Below, one piece after another: positions 1 through 7,300 of a stretch of DNA of 8,206 nt; position 1 is the stretch's first letter; each line of letters starts with the position of its first letter. The notes under the pieces are model-generated. The model was not told the DNA's origin and made no database searches. It was given only the letters and a program-made list of their open reading frames with translations. This DNA comes from Caldilineae bacterium (GTDB lineage: Bacteria; Chloroflexota; Anaerolineae; J102), in assembly GCA_011192085.1 (NCBI GenBank), contig DUEQ01000057.1, positions 1 through 8,206 of the forward strand. The letters are read 5' to 3'. The position numbers and the translations under genes are program-made.

Positions 1-26
1 AAGAATCTCTGTTTCTTTTTATGGCA

Positions 27-35
27 TGCTATAAC
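27..35 (+). promoter_or_regulatory. Candidate extended -10 promoter of the feo operon
   Basis: TG at 27-28, one base, then TATAAC at 30-35 matches the extended -10 pattern TGnTATAAT with one mismatch. No good -35 hexamer is visible 16-18 bp upstream, which is usual for extended -10 promoters. Transcription would begin near 41-43, after the first possible ATG (37) and just before the second (49). This implies a nearly leaderless message. Only 36 bp of upstream sequence is present, so a further promoter outside the window cannot be excluded. Confidence 0.4.
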
Positions 36-36
36 T

Positions 37-759
37 ATGTCCGATCCCATGACCGAAGCGGCGGAGATGTACCTTCTCCGCATCGCCCTGCTCTCCGAAG
101 GTGAAGAGCCTGTTCCTATTTCCCAGCTTGCTGAGACGTTACATGTGTCTCCCATTTCGGCCAATCAGATGTGCCGCAAGTTGGAATCCAGGGGCTTGGT
201 GGATTACCAGCCCTATAAAGGCGTCACGTTGACTTTACAAGGTGAGGCCATCGCCCTGAGGATGTTGCGCAAACGCCGCCTGTGGGAGGTGTTCCTGGCC
301 GAGAAACTGGGATTGGACCCGCAAGACGCGGAGGATGTGGCCTGCCGTTTTGAGCATGTGACGCCGGAGGACCTGGCGGAAAGGTTGGCCGACTATCTGG
401 GCAACCCGACTCTCAGCCCCCAACGCCAGCTCATTCCTCCGCGCTTTGGCGGCGTGCAGCGCCGAATGACTCTTCGCCCCCTCGCGGCGGTAGGCGTGGG
501 CGCGCGCGTCCAGGTCACAAACATCCTGACGGATGCGACTACGAAGGCGTTTCTGCGCGATCAGGGGATCGGCCCCGGCGCAATCGTCACCATCCTGGCC
601 TCCGCGCCCGAAAAAGCGCTGTTAGTGGCGGTCGATGGCCAACGCGTCTCCCTGGCCGCCGACATCGCCCAAAAGATCGACGTCACCCCTCTCGACGAGG
701 CGAGGCCCGAAGCCCCTCTCCATGACGTACAAGCCCCGCGGCAGGCGCGGGCGTCCTGA
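37..759 (+). CDS. DtxR/IdeR-family iron-dependent transcriptional repressor with C-terminal FeoA-like domain
   Basis: Predicted cytoplasmic metal-sensing repressor, 240 residues, close to the usual 220-240 of IdeR/DtxR. An N-terminal winged helix-turn-helix spans about residues 7-68. A dimerization/metal-binding domain spans about 69-135, with the hallmark ACRFEHV at 102-108. A FeoA/SH3-like domain spans about 147-219 and ends in KIDVTPL. Aligned by eye to DtxR, the primary-site ligands Met10, Cys102, Glu105 and His106 correspond to Met11, Cys103, Glu106 and His107. Met and Cys at these places favour Fe(II) sensing over the Mn(II)-type MntR. The ancillary-site histidines look replaced (DtxR His79 by Arg80, His98 by Glu99), while Glu84 is kept. 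The gene heads the feo cluster, 41 bp before feoA, so autoregulation and control of the operon are likely (inference). No Shine-Dalgarno sequence precedes ATG 37. The in-frame ATG at 49 (MTEAAEMYLL) fits the family N-terminus better and suits the predicted transcription start. Confidence 0.92.
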   Translation: MSDPMTEAAEMYLLRIALLSEGEEPVPISQLAETLHVSPISANQMCRKLESRGLVDYQPYKGVTLTLQGEAIALRMLRKRRLWEVFLAEKLGLDPQDAEDVACRFEHVTPEDLAERLADYLGNPTLSPQRQLIPPRFGGVQRRMTLRPLAAVGVGARVQVTNILTDATTKAFLRDQGIGPGAIVTILASAPEKALLVAVDGQRVSLAADIAQKIDVTPLDEARPEAPLHDVQAPRQARAS

Positions 760-790
760 GGCGCGGCCCCCTTTCATCCTGTGGATTCCT

Positions 791-794
791 GGAG
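791..794 (+). promoter_or_regulatory. Ribosome binding site of feoA
   Basis: GGAG lies 6 nt before ATG 801. This favours 801 over the in-frame ATGs at 822 and 825, which have no purine-rich sequence at a suitable distance. Confidence 0.6.
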
Positions 795-800
795 CATCCA

Positions 801-1103
801 ATGCAGCCCACCATCCTCACCATGATGTCCGCCAACGCCCACACCCGGCCGCTGAGCGCGGCCCAACGCGGCGACCAGGTCCGCCTGGTGCGCATCGACG
901 CCGGTTACCGACTGGCTCGCCGTCTGGCCGAGCTGGGGCTGACCCCTGGCGTGGTCCTCCAGATCGTTCACAAAAATGGCGGCCCCATGCTCATCGCCGT
1001 GCGCGGCGCCCGGCTGGCGCTGGGGCGAGGCGTGACGGACAAGATTCAAGTCACGCCCGTCGATGCCGCGGACGCCTCTGATTTACGAGATCGATGGCAA
1101 TAG
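801..1103 (+). CDS. feoA: FeoA, small SH3-fold protein of ferrous iron uptake
   Basis: FeoA is a small cytoplasmic protein needed for full FeoB activity, probably by contacting it; its exact mechanism is unsettled. The 100 residues carry the family pattern: LSAAQRGDQVRLVRI at about 18-32, then RLARRLAELGLTPG at about 37-50, and a final strand set closing with DKIQVTPV. About 17 residues precede the domain, slightly longer than the usual 75-85-residue protein. The core resembles the C-terminal domain of the upstream repressor (RxxGIxPGxxVxI and KIxVTP in both), so two FeoA-like domains are encoded side by side. The stop TAG at 1101-1103 overlaps the purine-rich sequence before feoB, which starts 18 bp later. 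This is strong support for co-transcription and possible translational coupling. Confidence 0.93.
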   Translation: MQPTILTMMSANAHTRPLSAAQRGDQVRLVRIDAGYRLARRLAELGLTPGVVLQIVHKNGGPMLIAVRGARLALGRGVTDKIQVTPVDAADASDLRDRWQ

Positions 1104-1108
1104 AGGAG
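1102..1108 (+). promoter_or_regulatory. Shine-Dalgarno-like sequence of feoB overlapping the feoA stop
   Basis: AGAGGAG at 1102-1108 shares bases with the feoA stop codon (1101-1103). It lies 13 nt before ATG 1122, longer than the usual 5-9 nt, so its strength is uncertain. Ribosomes terminating on feoA would cover it, which would couple the two genes. Confidence 0.5.
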
Positions 1109-1121
1109 ACTGCCTCTTGCT

Positions 1122-3335
1122 ATGGCTGAATTCATCATCGCCCTGGCCGGAAACCCCAACACGGGGAAGACGACCATCTTCAACACCCTGACTGGCTCCC
1201 GACAACACACGGGCAACTGGCCCGGAAAAACCGTTGAGAAGAAGGAAGGACGCTGGCAGCATGGCGACGACCATTTTCGCATCATCGATCTGCCGGGCGC
1301 GTACAGCCTCTCCGCCTTCTCCGCCGAAGAGGTCATCGCCCGTGATTTCATCATCGAGGAGCGGCCCGACGTCGTGCTCGTCGTGGTGGACGCCACGAAT
1401 CTGGAGCGCAATCTCTATCTCGTCCTCCAGATCCTGGAGATGACCCCGGGCGTGGCGGTGGCTCTGAACATGATGGATGCGGCTCGGGCCCAGGGACTGC
1501 ATATCGATGCGCAGACTCTGGCCCAACGGCTTCGCGTCCCGGTCATCCCCCTCACCGCCCGCACGGGCGAGGGCATGAGCCAGTTGATGGAGAGGATGGT
1601 GGAGGGGGCGCATCGAAGCCAGGGCCAGGAATCCCGACATTTCTCGCCCCCCAATCGTTACAGTCCGCCTATCGAAGAGGCCATCGCCCGCCTGGAGGAG
1701 GCGATCTGGGCGCATCCCTCCCTTTCCGAACGGTATCCTCCCCGCTGGCTGGCCCTGCAACTCATGCAGGATGATTTCTGCGCGGAAAAGGTGGCCTCGT
1801 TGCCAGGGGGGCGGGCCATTTGCCAACAGGCCGAAAGGGAGCGCACCCGTTTGCAAGCCCTTTACCAGATCGATATCGACGCCTTGATCGCGGAGGAGCG
1901 TTACGCCTGGATCAACAGTCTGGTGCGCGAGGTGGTGCAGGGCCAGTCGCAAGGCCCCACCCTCTCCGATCGGGTGGACGCGGTGGTGATGCATCCCATC
2001 AGCGGGTTGTTCATCTTCTTCGCCATCATGTGGGTCGTGTTCAAGCTATCCACCGATGTGGCCGCGCCCTTTGTGGACTGGATCAGTCTCTTCGTGAACG
2101 ATTATCTGGCCCACTGGGTGCTGGAGCTGCTGGCCCTGGTCCATTTGGAATCGACCTGGTTCGCCAGTCTGATCACCGATGGCATCCTGGCGGGCGTGGG
2201 AGGCGTGCTCGTGTTCGTGCCTGTGCTCATGTTCCTTTACATGGGCATGGCCGTCATGGAAGATAGCGGCTACATGGCCCGGGCCGCGTTCGTCATGGAT
2301 CGCTATATGCGCTACCTGGGTTTGCAGGGAAAAAGTTTCGTGCCCCTGGTGCTGGGTTTCGGATGCAACATCCCTGCCATCTACGCCACCCGCACCCTGG
2401 AAAGTCGCACCGATCGCATCATCACTGCAATGCTCGTTCCTTTTATGAGCTGTAGCGCCCGGCTGCCGGTCTATGTCCTCATCGCCAGCATCTTCTTCCC
2501 CCAGTTCCGCACCCCCGCGGTGCTGATCATGTACATCCTGGGCATCCTCGTAGCCCTGGCCGTGGGGCTTCTGTTGCGTAAGACCCTGTTCAAGCGCAGC
2601 GAGTCCAGCGCCCTGCTCATCGAGGTGCCCGCGTATCGTCTGCCCACCCTGAAGAATGTGTGGTTGGAGATGTGGCTGCGCACCCGGGCCTTTCTCGAAG
2701 GTGCGGCCACCATCATCATGGTCGTGAGCATCGTCATCTGGCTGTTCATGGCCATCCCTATGGATGGCGAGGGCGCTTTCGCCGATACGCCCATGGATGA
2801 CAGCGCGTTCGCCTATCTGGCCGGAGCCATCAGTCCCCTGTTCGCACCCCTGGGCTTTGGCAACTGGCAGAACGCCAGCGCTCTGATGAGCGGGTTCATC
2901 GCCAAAGAGGTCGTGGTCAGCACCCTGGCTCAGGTCTATCATGCGCCGCTGGACCAGGCCGCACATGAAGAGGACCTGGGATTCTGGGTCGAGGCCCGGG
3001 ACGCGGCTGTCAGCTTTGTTCAGGCGGCAGGGGATACGCTCAAGGCCCTGCCCGGCATCATCGGCATCGATCTGTTCGACGAGGAGACGGCTTCCGAGCC
3101 CGCCGCGTTGGGCGAGGCCATCCGCCAGGGGTTCGAAAGCGTCAGCCGCGGGCATGGCCCGCTGGCCGCCTTCGCATTCATGGTCTTCGTGCTGCTCTAC
3201 ACCCCTTGCATGGCCACGGTCGCGGTTATGCGTCAGGAATTGGGGGGCAAGTGGACCGCCATCAGCGTGGGCATGCAACTGATCATCGCCTGGCTCGCCG
3301 CCTCCGCCATTTTTCAGATCGGAAAGCTGTTGTAA
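1122..3335 (+). CDS. feoB: FeoB, GTP-dependent ferrous iron permease
   Basis: FeoB is the inner-membrane Fe(II) importer; its N-terminal G domain binds and hydrolyses GTP. The protein is 737 residues, slightly shorter than E. coli FeoB (773). G-domain motifs are all visible: G1 GNPNTGKT at 10-17, G2 Thr37, G3 DLPG at 56-59, G4 NMMD at 116-119 (the FeoB form of NKxD), and G5 near 145-148. A helical GDI-like spacer follows to about residue 280. Membrane segments begin near residue 290 ([11 protein letters not shown]). The first Gate motif has GCNIPA at 414-419 with Cys415. The second Gate has PCMATVAV with Cys696. Both cysteines and [11 protein letters not shown] are conserved. A hydrophilic loop rich in Asp/Glu precedes the last two membrane helices. 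The start at 1122 puts the G1 loop at the usual distance from the N-terminus. No frameshift or missing catalytic residue is seen, so it is probably functional. Confidence 0.97.
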   Translation: MAEFIIALAGNPNTGKTTIFNTLTGSRQHTGNWPGKTVEKKEGRWQHGDDHFRIIDLPGAYSLSAFSAEEVIARDFIIEERPDVVLVVVDATNLERNLYLVLQILEMTPGVAVALNMMDAARAQGLHIDAQTLAQRLRVPVIPLTARTGEGMSQLMERMVEGAHRSQGQESRHFSPPNRYSPPIEEAIARLEEAIWAHPSLSERYPPRWLALQLMQDDFCAEKVASLPGGRAICQQAERERTRLQALYQIDIDALIAEERYAWINSLVREVVQGQSQGPTLSDRVDAVVMHPISGLFIFFAIMWVVFKLSTDVAAPFVDWISLFVNDYLAHWVLELLALVHLESTWFASLITDGILAGVGGVLVFVPVLMFLYMGMAVMEDSGYMARAAFVMDRYMRYLGLQGKSFVPLVLGFGCNIPAIYATRTLESRTDRIITAMLVPFMSCSARLPVYVLIASIFFPQFRTPAVLIMYILGILVALAVGLLLRKTLFKRSESSALLIEVPAYRLPTLKNVWLEMWLRTRAFLEGAATIIMVVSIVIWLFMAIPMDGEGAFADTPMDDSAFAYLAGAISPLFAPLGFGNWQNASALMSGFIAKEVVVSTLAQVYHAPLDQAAHEEDLGFWVEARDAAVSFVQAAGDTLKALPGIIGIDLFDEETASEPAALGEAIRQGFESVSRGHGPLAAFAFMVFVLLYTPCMATVAVMRQELGGKWTAISVGMQLIIAWLAASAIFQIGKLL

Positions 3336-3398
3336 CGCGCGACGCGCGAGAGTTCACGATTCACAGTCCTTTTTCACTTTTCACTTTTCACTTTCTAT
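3336..3398 (+). repeat. Heptanucleotide repeat array between feoB and feoC
   Basis: Most of the gap reads as 7-bp units. CGCGCGA occurs twice (3336-3349), followed by one G. Then come AGTTCAC (3351-3357), GATTCAC (3358-3364), a 6-nt AGTCCT spacer, and three perfect TTTTCAC units (3371-3391). TTTCTAT closes the array next to the feoC start. On the other strand the units have a GTGAA core. Heptameric repeats of this kind resemble the short tandemly repeated repetitive (STRR) sequences described in cyanobacteria. Any function here is unknown. The array takes the place where a Shine-Dalgarno sequence would be expected. Confidence 0.75.
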
Positions 3399-3399
3399 C

Positions 3400-3672
3400 A
3401 TGCTTCACGCCATCCTTCACGAACTGCAAACCGCCTCCGGTCCTCTGACCCTGCGCCAGCTCAGCCGCAAGCTGGGCGTGCAGGAATCCGCGTTGGAGGG
3501 CATGATTCAATTTTGGGTGCGGAAGGGGCGTCTGGCCGTCAGCGAGGGCCAGGGCGGCGTTCGCGAGATGCAGGTCTGCACGGGGTTTGCGTGCGGCCTG
3601 CGAGCCTGCCCCGGCCCCGAGCAATGCCCTCTGGCGGCGCAACCCGTCACCTCCTACCGTTTCCACACCTGA
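3400..3672 (+). CDS. feoC: FeoC-like winged-helix protein with four-cysteine motif
   Basis: FeoC proteins are small cytoplasmic winged-helix factors encoded beside feoB. In enterobacteria FeoC protects or modulates FeoB and can carry an iron-sulfur cluster. The 90 residues match the family length. Residues 1-50 form a winged helix (LTLRQLSRKLGVQESALEGMI as helix-turn-helix, then a wing). A cysteine-rich tail follows with Cys60, Cys65, Cys70 and Cys76, spaced C-x4-C-x4-C-x5-C, suited to an Fe-S cluster or to metal sensing. The gene lies 64 bp after feoB and 20 bp before the NifX-like gene, in the same direction. No clear ribosome binding site precedes the ATG; the upstream sequence is a heptamer array. 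Assignment rests on length, fold pattern, cysteines and position; sequence identity to characterised FeoC is probably low. Confidence 0.85.
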   Translation: MLHAILHELQTASGPLTLRQLSRKLGVQESALEGMIQFWVRKGRLAVSEGQGGVREMQVCTGFACGLRACPGPEQCPLAAQPVTSYRFHT

Positions 3673-3692
3673 CTCTTTCCCCGATTCTTGCT

Positions 3693-4049
3693 ATGAACAC
3701 CCCACGAACGCTCATTGCCATCGCTGTCAACGGACAGGGCGCGCTTTGGGGCGGCCATTTCGGCATGGCCCCGGCCTTTCAACTCTATGCGCCCACGGGC
3801 GAGCTGCTGGAAACCCGCCCGAATCCCTATGGCGCCGGTCAGGGCCAAAAACATCAGCATCACGATGACCCAAAACTCATTATCGATCTCCTGCCCGAAT
3901 GCGCGGTCTTCATTGGCCGCCGCATGGGCGAGGACAGCAAACGCAAGTTGGCCCAGAAGTTCGGGATCGACGCCGTGCTCACCCGCGAGCGCACGCCCGC
4001 GGAGGCCCTTCGGGCCTATCTGGCGCAGTCCGGCGATCGCGACGTTTGA
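3693..4049 (+). CDS. NifX/NifB-type iron-molybdenum cofactor-binding domain protein (dinitrogenase cofactor biosynthesis family)
   Basis: A 118-residue, single-domain protein of the Nitro_FeMo-Co type (RNase H-like fold), a family that binds or carries Fe-S or Fe-Mo-S clusters. Supporting patterns are IAIAVNGQGALWGGHFGMAP at 8-27, with the conserved (G/S)xHFGxAxxF-like motif around His22, and IGRRMGEDSKRKLAQKFGI near 74-92. The C-terminal segment (VLTRERTPAEALRAYL) is also typical. A histidine-rich loop KHQHHDDP at 53-60 (His54, His56, His57) could be a metal site. No nitrogenase gene is present in the window, so the name should not be read as evidence for nitrogen fixation. Its place as last gene of the feo operon, 20 bp after feoC, suggests a role in handling iron inside the cell (inference). 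ATG 3693 is chosen because upstream in-frame codons encode feoC in another frame. No Shine-Dalgarno is visible. The 10 bases TCTTGCTATG at the start are identical to those at the feoB start. Confidence 0.85.
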   Translation: MNTPRTLIAIAVNGQGALWGGHFGMAPAFQLYAPTGELLETRPNPYGAGQGQKHQHHDDPKLIIDLLPECAVFIGRRMGEDSKRKLAQKFGIDAVLTRERTPAEALRAYLAQSGDRDV

Positions 4050-4124
4050 CGTTGATTGAGTGACAAAAGTCGGCTCGCCCGCTAACCTGCCGATTGAAAT
4101 CAGCGCTGGGGGCCTGCGGCCGCT

Positions 4125-4142
4125 TGTCGACCTTCGTCGACA
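4125..4142. repeat. Perfect inverted repeat (7-bp stem, 4-nt loop)
   Basis: TGTCGAC, loop CTTC, GTCGACA. Two more GC pairs can add to the stem (4122-4123 with 4143-4144) if one T is bulged. There is no T-tract after it, so it is not a classic Rho-independent terminator. It could assist Rho-dependent ending of the feo transcript, serve as a dyad protein-binding site, or be part of a longer folded RNA. Confidence 0.6.
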
Positions 4143-4185
4143 GCATCATTGACGCGACATGCGGTGTGTGTCTGAGTGAGTAGGG

Positions 4186-4224
4186 GCGGCAGGTGAAACT
4201 TTTTTCATCCAGGCCCGCTGCCGC
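4186..4224. repeat. Nested inverted repeat with T6 in its centre
   Basis: The outer arms GCGGCAG (4186-4192) and CTGCCGC (4218-4224) are perfectly complementary. Inside, TGAAA (4194-4198) and TTTCA (4203-4207) form a second short stem around a CTTT loop, and T6 is at 4200-4205. Because the T-run is inside the outer stem, this is not a simple terminator for either strand. The left outer arm overlaps the arm that can pair with 4085-4092, so two folds compete. Confidence 0.5.
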
Positions 4225-4266
4225 GGTTCTGGGCATGACAGTTTGATCATGATGCCGAAAAAGGGC

Positions 4267-4295
4267 TTGACGCGGACGAGCGGGGTTGATATGGT
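4267..4295 (+). promoter_or_regulatory. Sigma70-type promoter of the secreted-protein gene
   Basis: TTGACG (4267-4272) is separated by exactly 17 bp from TATGGT (4290-4295). The -35 matches the consensus at five of six positions and the -10 keeps TAT and the final T. Transcription would begin near 4302, giving a leader of about 50 nt that consists largely of the heptamer repeats at 4304-4346. This indicates that the gene at 4353 is transcribed separately from the feo operon. Confidence 0.55.
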
Positions 4296-4303
4296 ATCAG
4301 TAG

Positions 4304-4346
4304 ACTGGGAAACACTGAACCCTGAATACTGAACTGATTACTGAAA
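4304..4346 (+). repeat. Heptanucleotide repeat array upstream of the secreted-protein gene
   Basis: Units read ACTGGGA (4304-4310, degenerate), AAC, ACTGAAC (4314-4320), CCTGAAT (4321-4327), ACTGAAC (4328-4334), a 5-nt TGATT spacer, and ACTGAAA (4340-4346). The core CTGAA recurs four times, mostly at 7-bp spacing. The array ends 6 nt before the ATG at 4353 and, as in the feoB-feoC array, sits where a ribosome binding site would be expected. Compared with that array, the GTGAA/CTGAA core is on the opposite strand. Confidence 0.7.
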
Positions 4347-4352
4347 TCCATC

Positions 4353-7300
4353 ATGCCCCGATCCACCCTGCTCACCCCCAAACGCCTTCTCTTCCTTCTC
4401 CCACTGCTGCTTTTCCTCTTGCTGACGCCCTGGCTGGCGAAACTGGCCCAGGCCCGGCCAGACTCGCCCGCGCCCGCGGCCCAGACCGCAGGCTGGGAGC
4501 GAGTCTGGCGCGGGGAGGGTTATCTCTACGATCTCGTGGCGCTGGACGCGCAGAACGCGGTGGGAGTCGGCTCCGATGGGCTTATCATCAGCACGAGCAA
4601 CGGCGGCGACACATGGCATTACCAGGCCCCTTTCCCCGAACTCGATCTCCGCAACGTCGCGGCCGCGGGCCTGCGCCTGTGGGCCGTGGCCGAGAACGGC
4701 GTCGTCATCACCTCGGATGACGGGGGCGGGAGCTGGCGGCAACTGGGAGCGGCCCAGCCCAGCCCCCTGCATGGCGTCTTCTTCGACGACGCCAACCGAG
4801 GCTGGATCGTGGGCGGGAATGGCCTCATCCGCATGAGCGAGGATGGCGGCCAGACCTGGACGGACCAGGCCAGCGGCGTGAGTTCGACCCTGCGGGCTGT
4901 GGCCTTTAGCGGGGATGGCGAACATGGCGTGGTCGTGGGCGATGGCGGGGTTATCCTTACCACTGGGGATCACGGCCAGACCTGGACTCGGCGCAGCGGC
5001 GTCACGGCCGCGGATTTGCATGACGTCTCCATGGTTGGGTCCGCCATCCTGGCGGTGGGCGCGGGCGACGTCGTCCTCCTCAGCGACGACGACGGCGAGA
5101 GCTGGCAGGTGAAGCAGGCCAGCACCGGCGCCGACCTCTACGCCGTGGTCTTCGTTCCCGGTCAGAGCCGCATCGCCTGGGTCGCGGGCCTGGATGGCGC
5201 CCTCGCAAAGACGACCAACGGCGGCGGGAGCTGGGCCCGGGTCACCGCCATCGCTGGGGACGAGATGCCGGGGCGAGACCTGTACGCGCTGGCCGCGGGC
5301 AGCGGCGCTGCGGTCTGGGCAGGCGGCAGCGTGATCACCGAGAACGACGGGGCCTGGGGCGGGCCGGTCAATCCTCGAAGTTGGTTCATCTGGCAGACGG
5401 ATGACGGCGCGACCTGGCGACATAACATCGGCGGCCATTATCCCCGCTGGTTCGATATCGTGGCCGCGTCCGAGGATGTGGCCTATGCGGTGGGCGATCA
5501 TCTCGTTGCGCTTAAGACCGAGGACGGCGGCTACTCCTGGCGCGAACTCTATCAGGAGCTGCGGTCGGACCCGGCCACCGGGGGCGCGGCAGACGATTAT
5601 CGCTCCTGGCTCATGGCCATCCAATGCGCGCCCGGCAATCCCGATGATTGCCACGCGGTGGGCCGGTTCGGGCTGATCCTGCATACGACGGATGGCGGTC
5701 AGACCTGGAAGCGGGAGTATGCGCCCGGCTACGGCGGGTATCTCTATGATGTGAATCGCACCAGTGCGCAGAAGGGCGTGGTCACGGGCACGCATTACTT
5801 CTTCCACACCAGCGACAATGGCGCGCATTGGAATGGCGCAACCAACAACGATCACTATCTCACGGGCGTGGATCTCGATATGATCTCGCCTGACGCGGGC
5901 GCGCTGGCCCTGCTCAAGCCCTACTACCACTACACCACCGACGGCGGCGTCAATTGGGGCCTGAAATACCTGCCCGGAACCTACGGCTCCTGGAAGTTCG
6001 AGGCCCTGACCGCGGTGGACGCGGATGAGAATGGACAGCTCGACCATGTGTGGCTGGCGGGATGCTCCCGCGCGCCGGGCGGGTGGCAGCATAGCGCGCC
6101 CTGCATCGACGCCGCGGTGGTGCGCACCACCGACAACGGCGTCTCCTGGTCCGATGTCGTTCTCACGGGCAGCGGCATCCCCTCCCTCCTGGCCATCGAC
6201 ATGGTGAATGACCGGACGGGCTGGGCTGTGGGCGAACATGGCGGCCTTATCGTCACCCATGACGGCGGCGACACATGGCAGGTCATCGACGTCCCTGTCA
6301 CGGGCAAGCTGTATGGCGTCAGCGCCTGGAGCGAGAACTTGGCCTACGCCGCGGGCGAGGATCACGTCATCCTTCAATATAACGCGCGCAACCGCCGCAG
6401 CGTCAACGCGCCGCCCCAGCAGCAGGTCATCATCGACGGCGATCTGGACGACTGGACCGGGATCTCGGTGGCGGCCATCGACGCGGATAACGCCGACACC
6501 ATCTCGGGCGACATCTCGGGCCCGGATGATCTCAGCGCTCGGGTGCGGGTGCGCTGGTGGGAAGAGACCCTCTACTTGGCCCTCGACGTCTCCGATGCGA
6601 ACGTCACCGACCATGACAAAGTGACCATCGCCATCGACGGTGGGGGCGATGGTCAGCTGGGCGGGGACAATCATCAGATCACCCTCTGGGCCAAGGGTCG
6701 GGTGGAAAGCGATGGCATCCCCGTGACCAGCGCGGTTTCATGGGATGCGACCAGCTACCAGATCGAGATCGCCCTGCCCGCGGCGGAGCTGGGCGGTCTG
6801 TTTCAAACCTATGGGACTGTGGGGTTGAACGTGGAACTCTTCGACTACGACAGCCATTTCGATCAGAAGCGCATCATCTGGAACGGCGACGCCGTTGATG
6901 GCCCTCCTGCGGGCTTCGCCACCATCACCTTGTTGCCCTTCGGCGGCGACACCCGGTCAGTCACCGGGCTCCCGGCCGGGAATCTAACCCTGGATGGGGA
7001 CCTGAGCGACTGGTCGGGGGATGAGCGCTTCGCGCTCACTGCGGTCACCGCAGCCAATCATCAGGGGCAGCCTGTGACCGATGCAGACCTCAGCGGCGAT
7101 GTGCGCGTTCGCTGGTGGCCCGACTATCTCTTCGTGGCTGTCGTCGTGAAGGATGACGCGGTGGGGCCGGGCGATGCAGTCTATCTTGCCTTCGATGGCG
7201 ATCACGATGGCCGCAAGGGCGGTCCCAACGATTGGGTGATGCGCATCGGTGCGGACGGCGCGGTCAGCGGGGGTTATCAGACCCTGGCTTACGTCACACC

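Larger units (their letters stand above)
4050..4352. other. Non-coding interval with inverted repeats, a promoter and heptamer repeats
   Basis: This 303-bp gap separates the feo operon from the secreted-protein gene. I find no credible coding sequence. The first 210 bases hold several inverted repeats. ACCTGCCG (4085-4092) pairs with CGGCAGGT (4187-4194), and the same right arm can instead pair with CTGCCGC at 4218-4224. GGCC-TGC-GGCC lies at 4111-4121, next to the palindrome GCGGCCGC. A perfect hairpin lies at 4125-4142. The last 90 bases carry the promoter and repeats listed separately. The feo operon must end somewhere here, but no GC stem with an immediately following T-run is clear on the plus strand. 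The structured part could be an intergenic repeat element, a small MITE or an untranslated RNA; the sequence alone does not decide. Confidence 0.6.

Noticed and set aside
735..751. GC hairpin CCCGCG-GCAGG-CGCGGG as a terminator after dtxR
   Set aside because: It lies inside the dtxR coding end and has no T-run. The close spacing and shared function with feoA argue for read-through.
635..1081. Plus-strand frame bridging dtxR and feoA
   Set aside because: An out-of-frame, Arg/Pro/Ala-rich shadow of two well-supported genes.
1083..1994. A 303-codon open frame on the minus strand
   Set aside because: Opposite the feoB G domain, whose GTPase motifs are unambiguous.
2046..3278. A 410-codon open frame on the minus strand
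   Set aside because: Entirely opposite the feoB membrane domain. The product is rich in His, Gln, Asp and Gly with no family features.
3371..3391. Repeats as a CRISPR array
   Set aside because: Units are only 7 bp with no unique spacers; this is a microsatellite-like tandem repeat.
3513..3692. Upstream extension of the NifX-like gene to an ATG at 3513
   Set aside because: The added 60 residues overlap feoC out of frame, are Arg/Gly/Pro-rich and have no family similarity. ATG 3693 gives the full domain.
4081..4089. TAACCT as a DtxR/IdeR operator half-site
   Set aside because: It resembles one half of an iron box, but no second half lies at the right distance and it is far from the feo promoter. 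No clear iron box is visible in the 36 bp before dtxR.
3979..4236. An 85-codon minus-strand frame partly in the non-coding interval
   Set aside because: Its 3' part is antisense to the NifX-like gene and it has no recognisable motif or ribosome binding site. The part in the interval overlaps the inverted repeats, which better explain the sequence, though a relic of a repeat element cannot be fully excluded.
4338..6674. A 778-codon open frame on the minus strand
   Set aside because: It lies opposite the secreted-protein frame, which has a signal peptide and clear repeat motifs. The minus-strand product is a low-complexity Ala/Gly/Val/His-rich sequence with no recognisable domain, the usual result of high-GC third positions.
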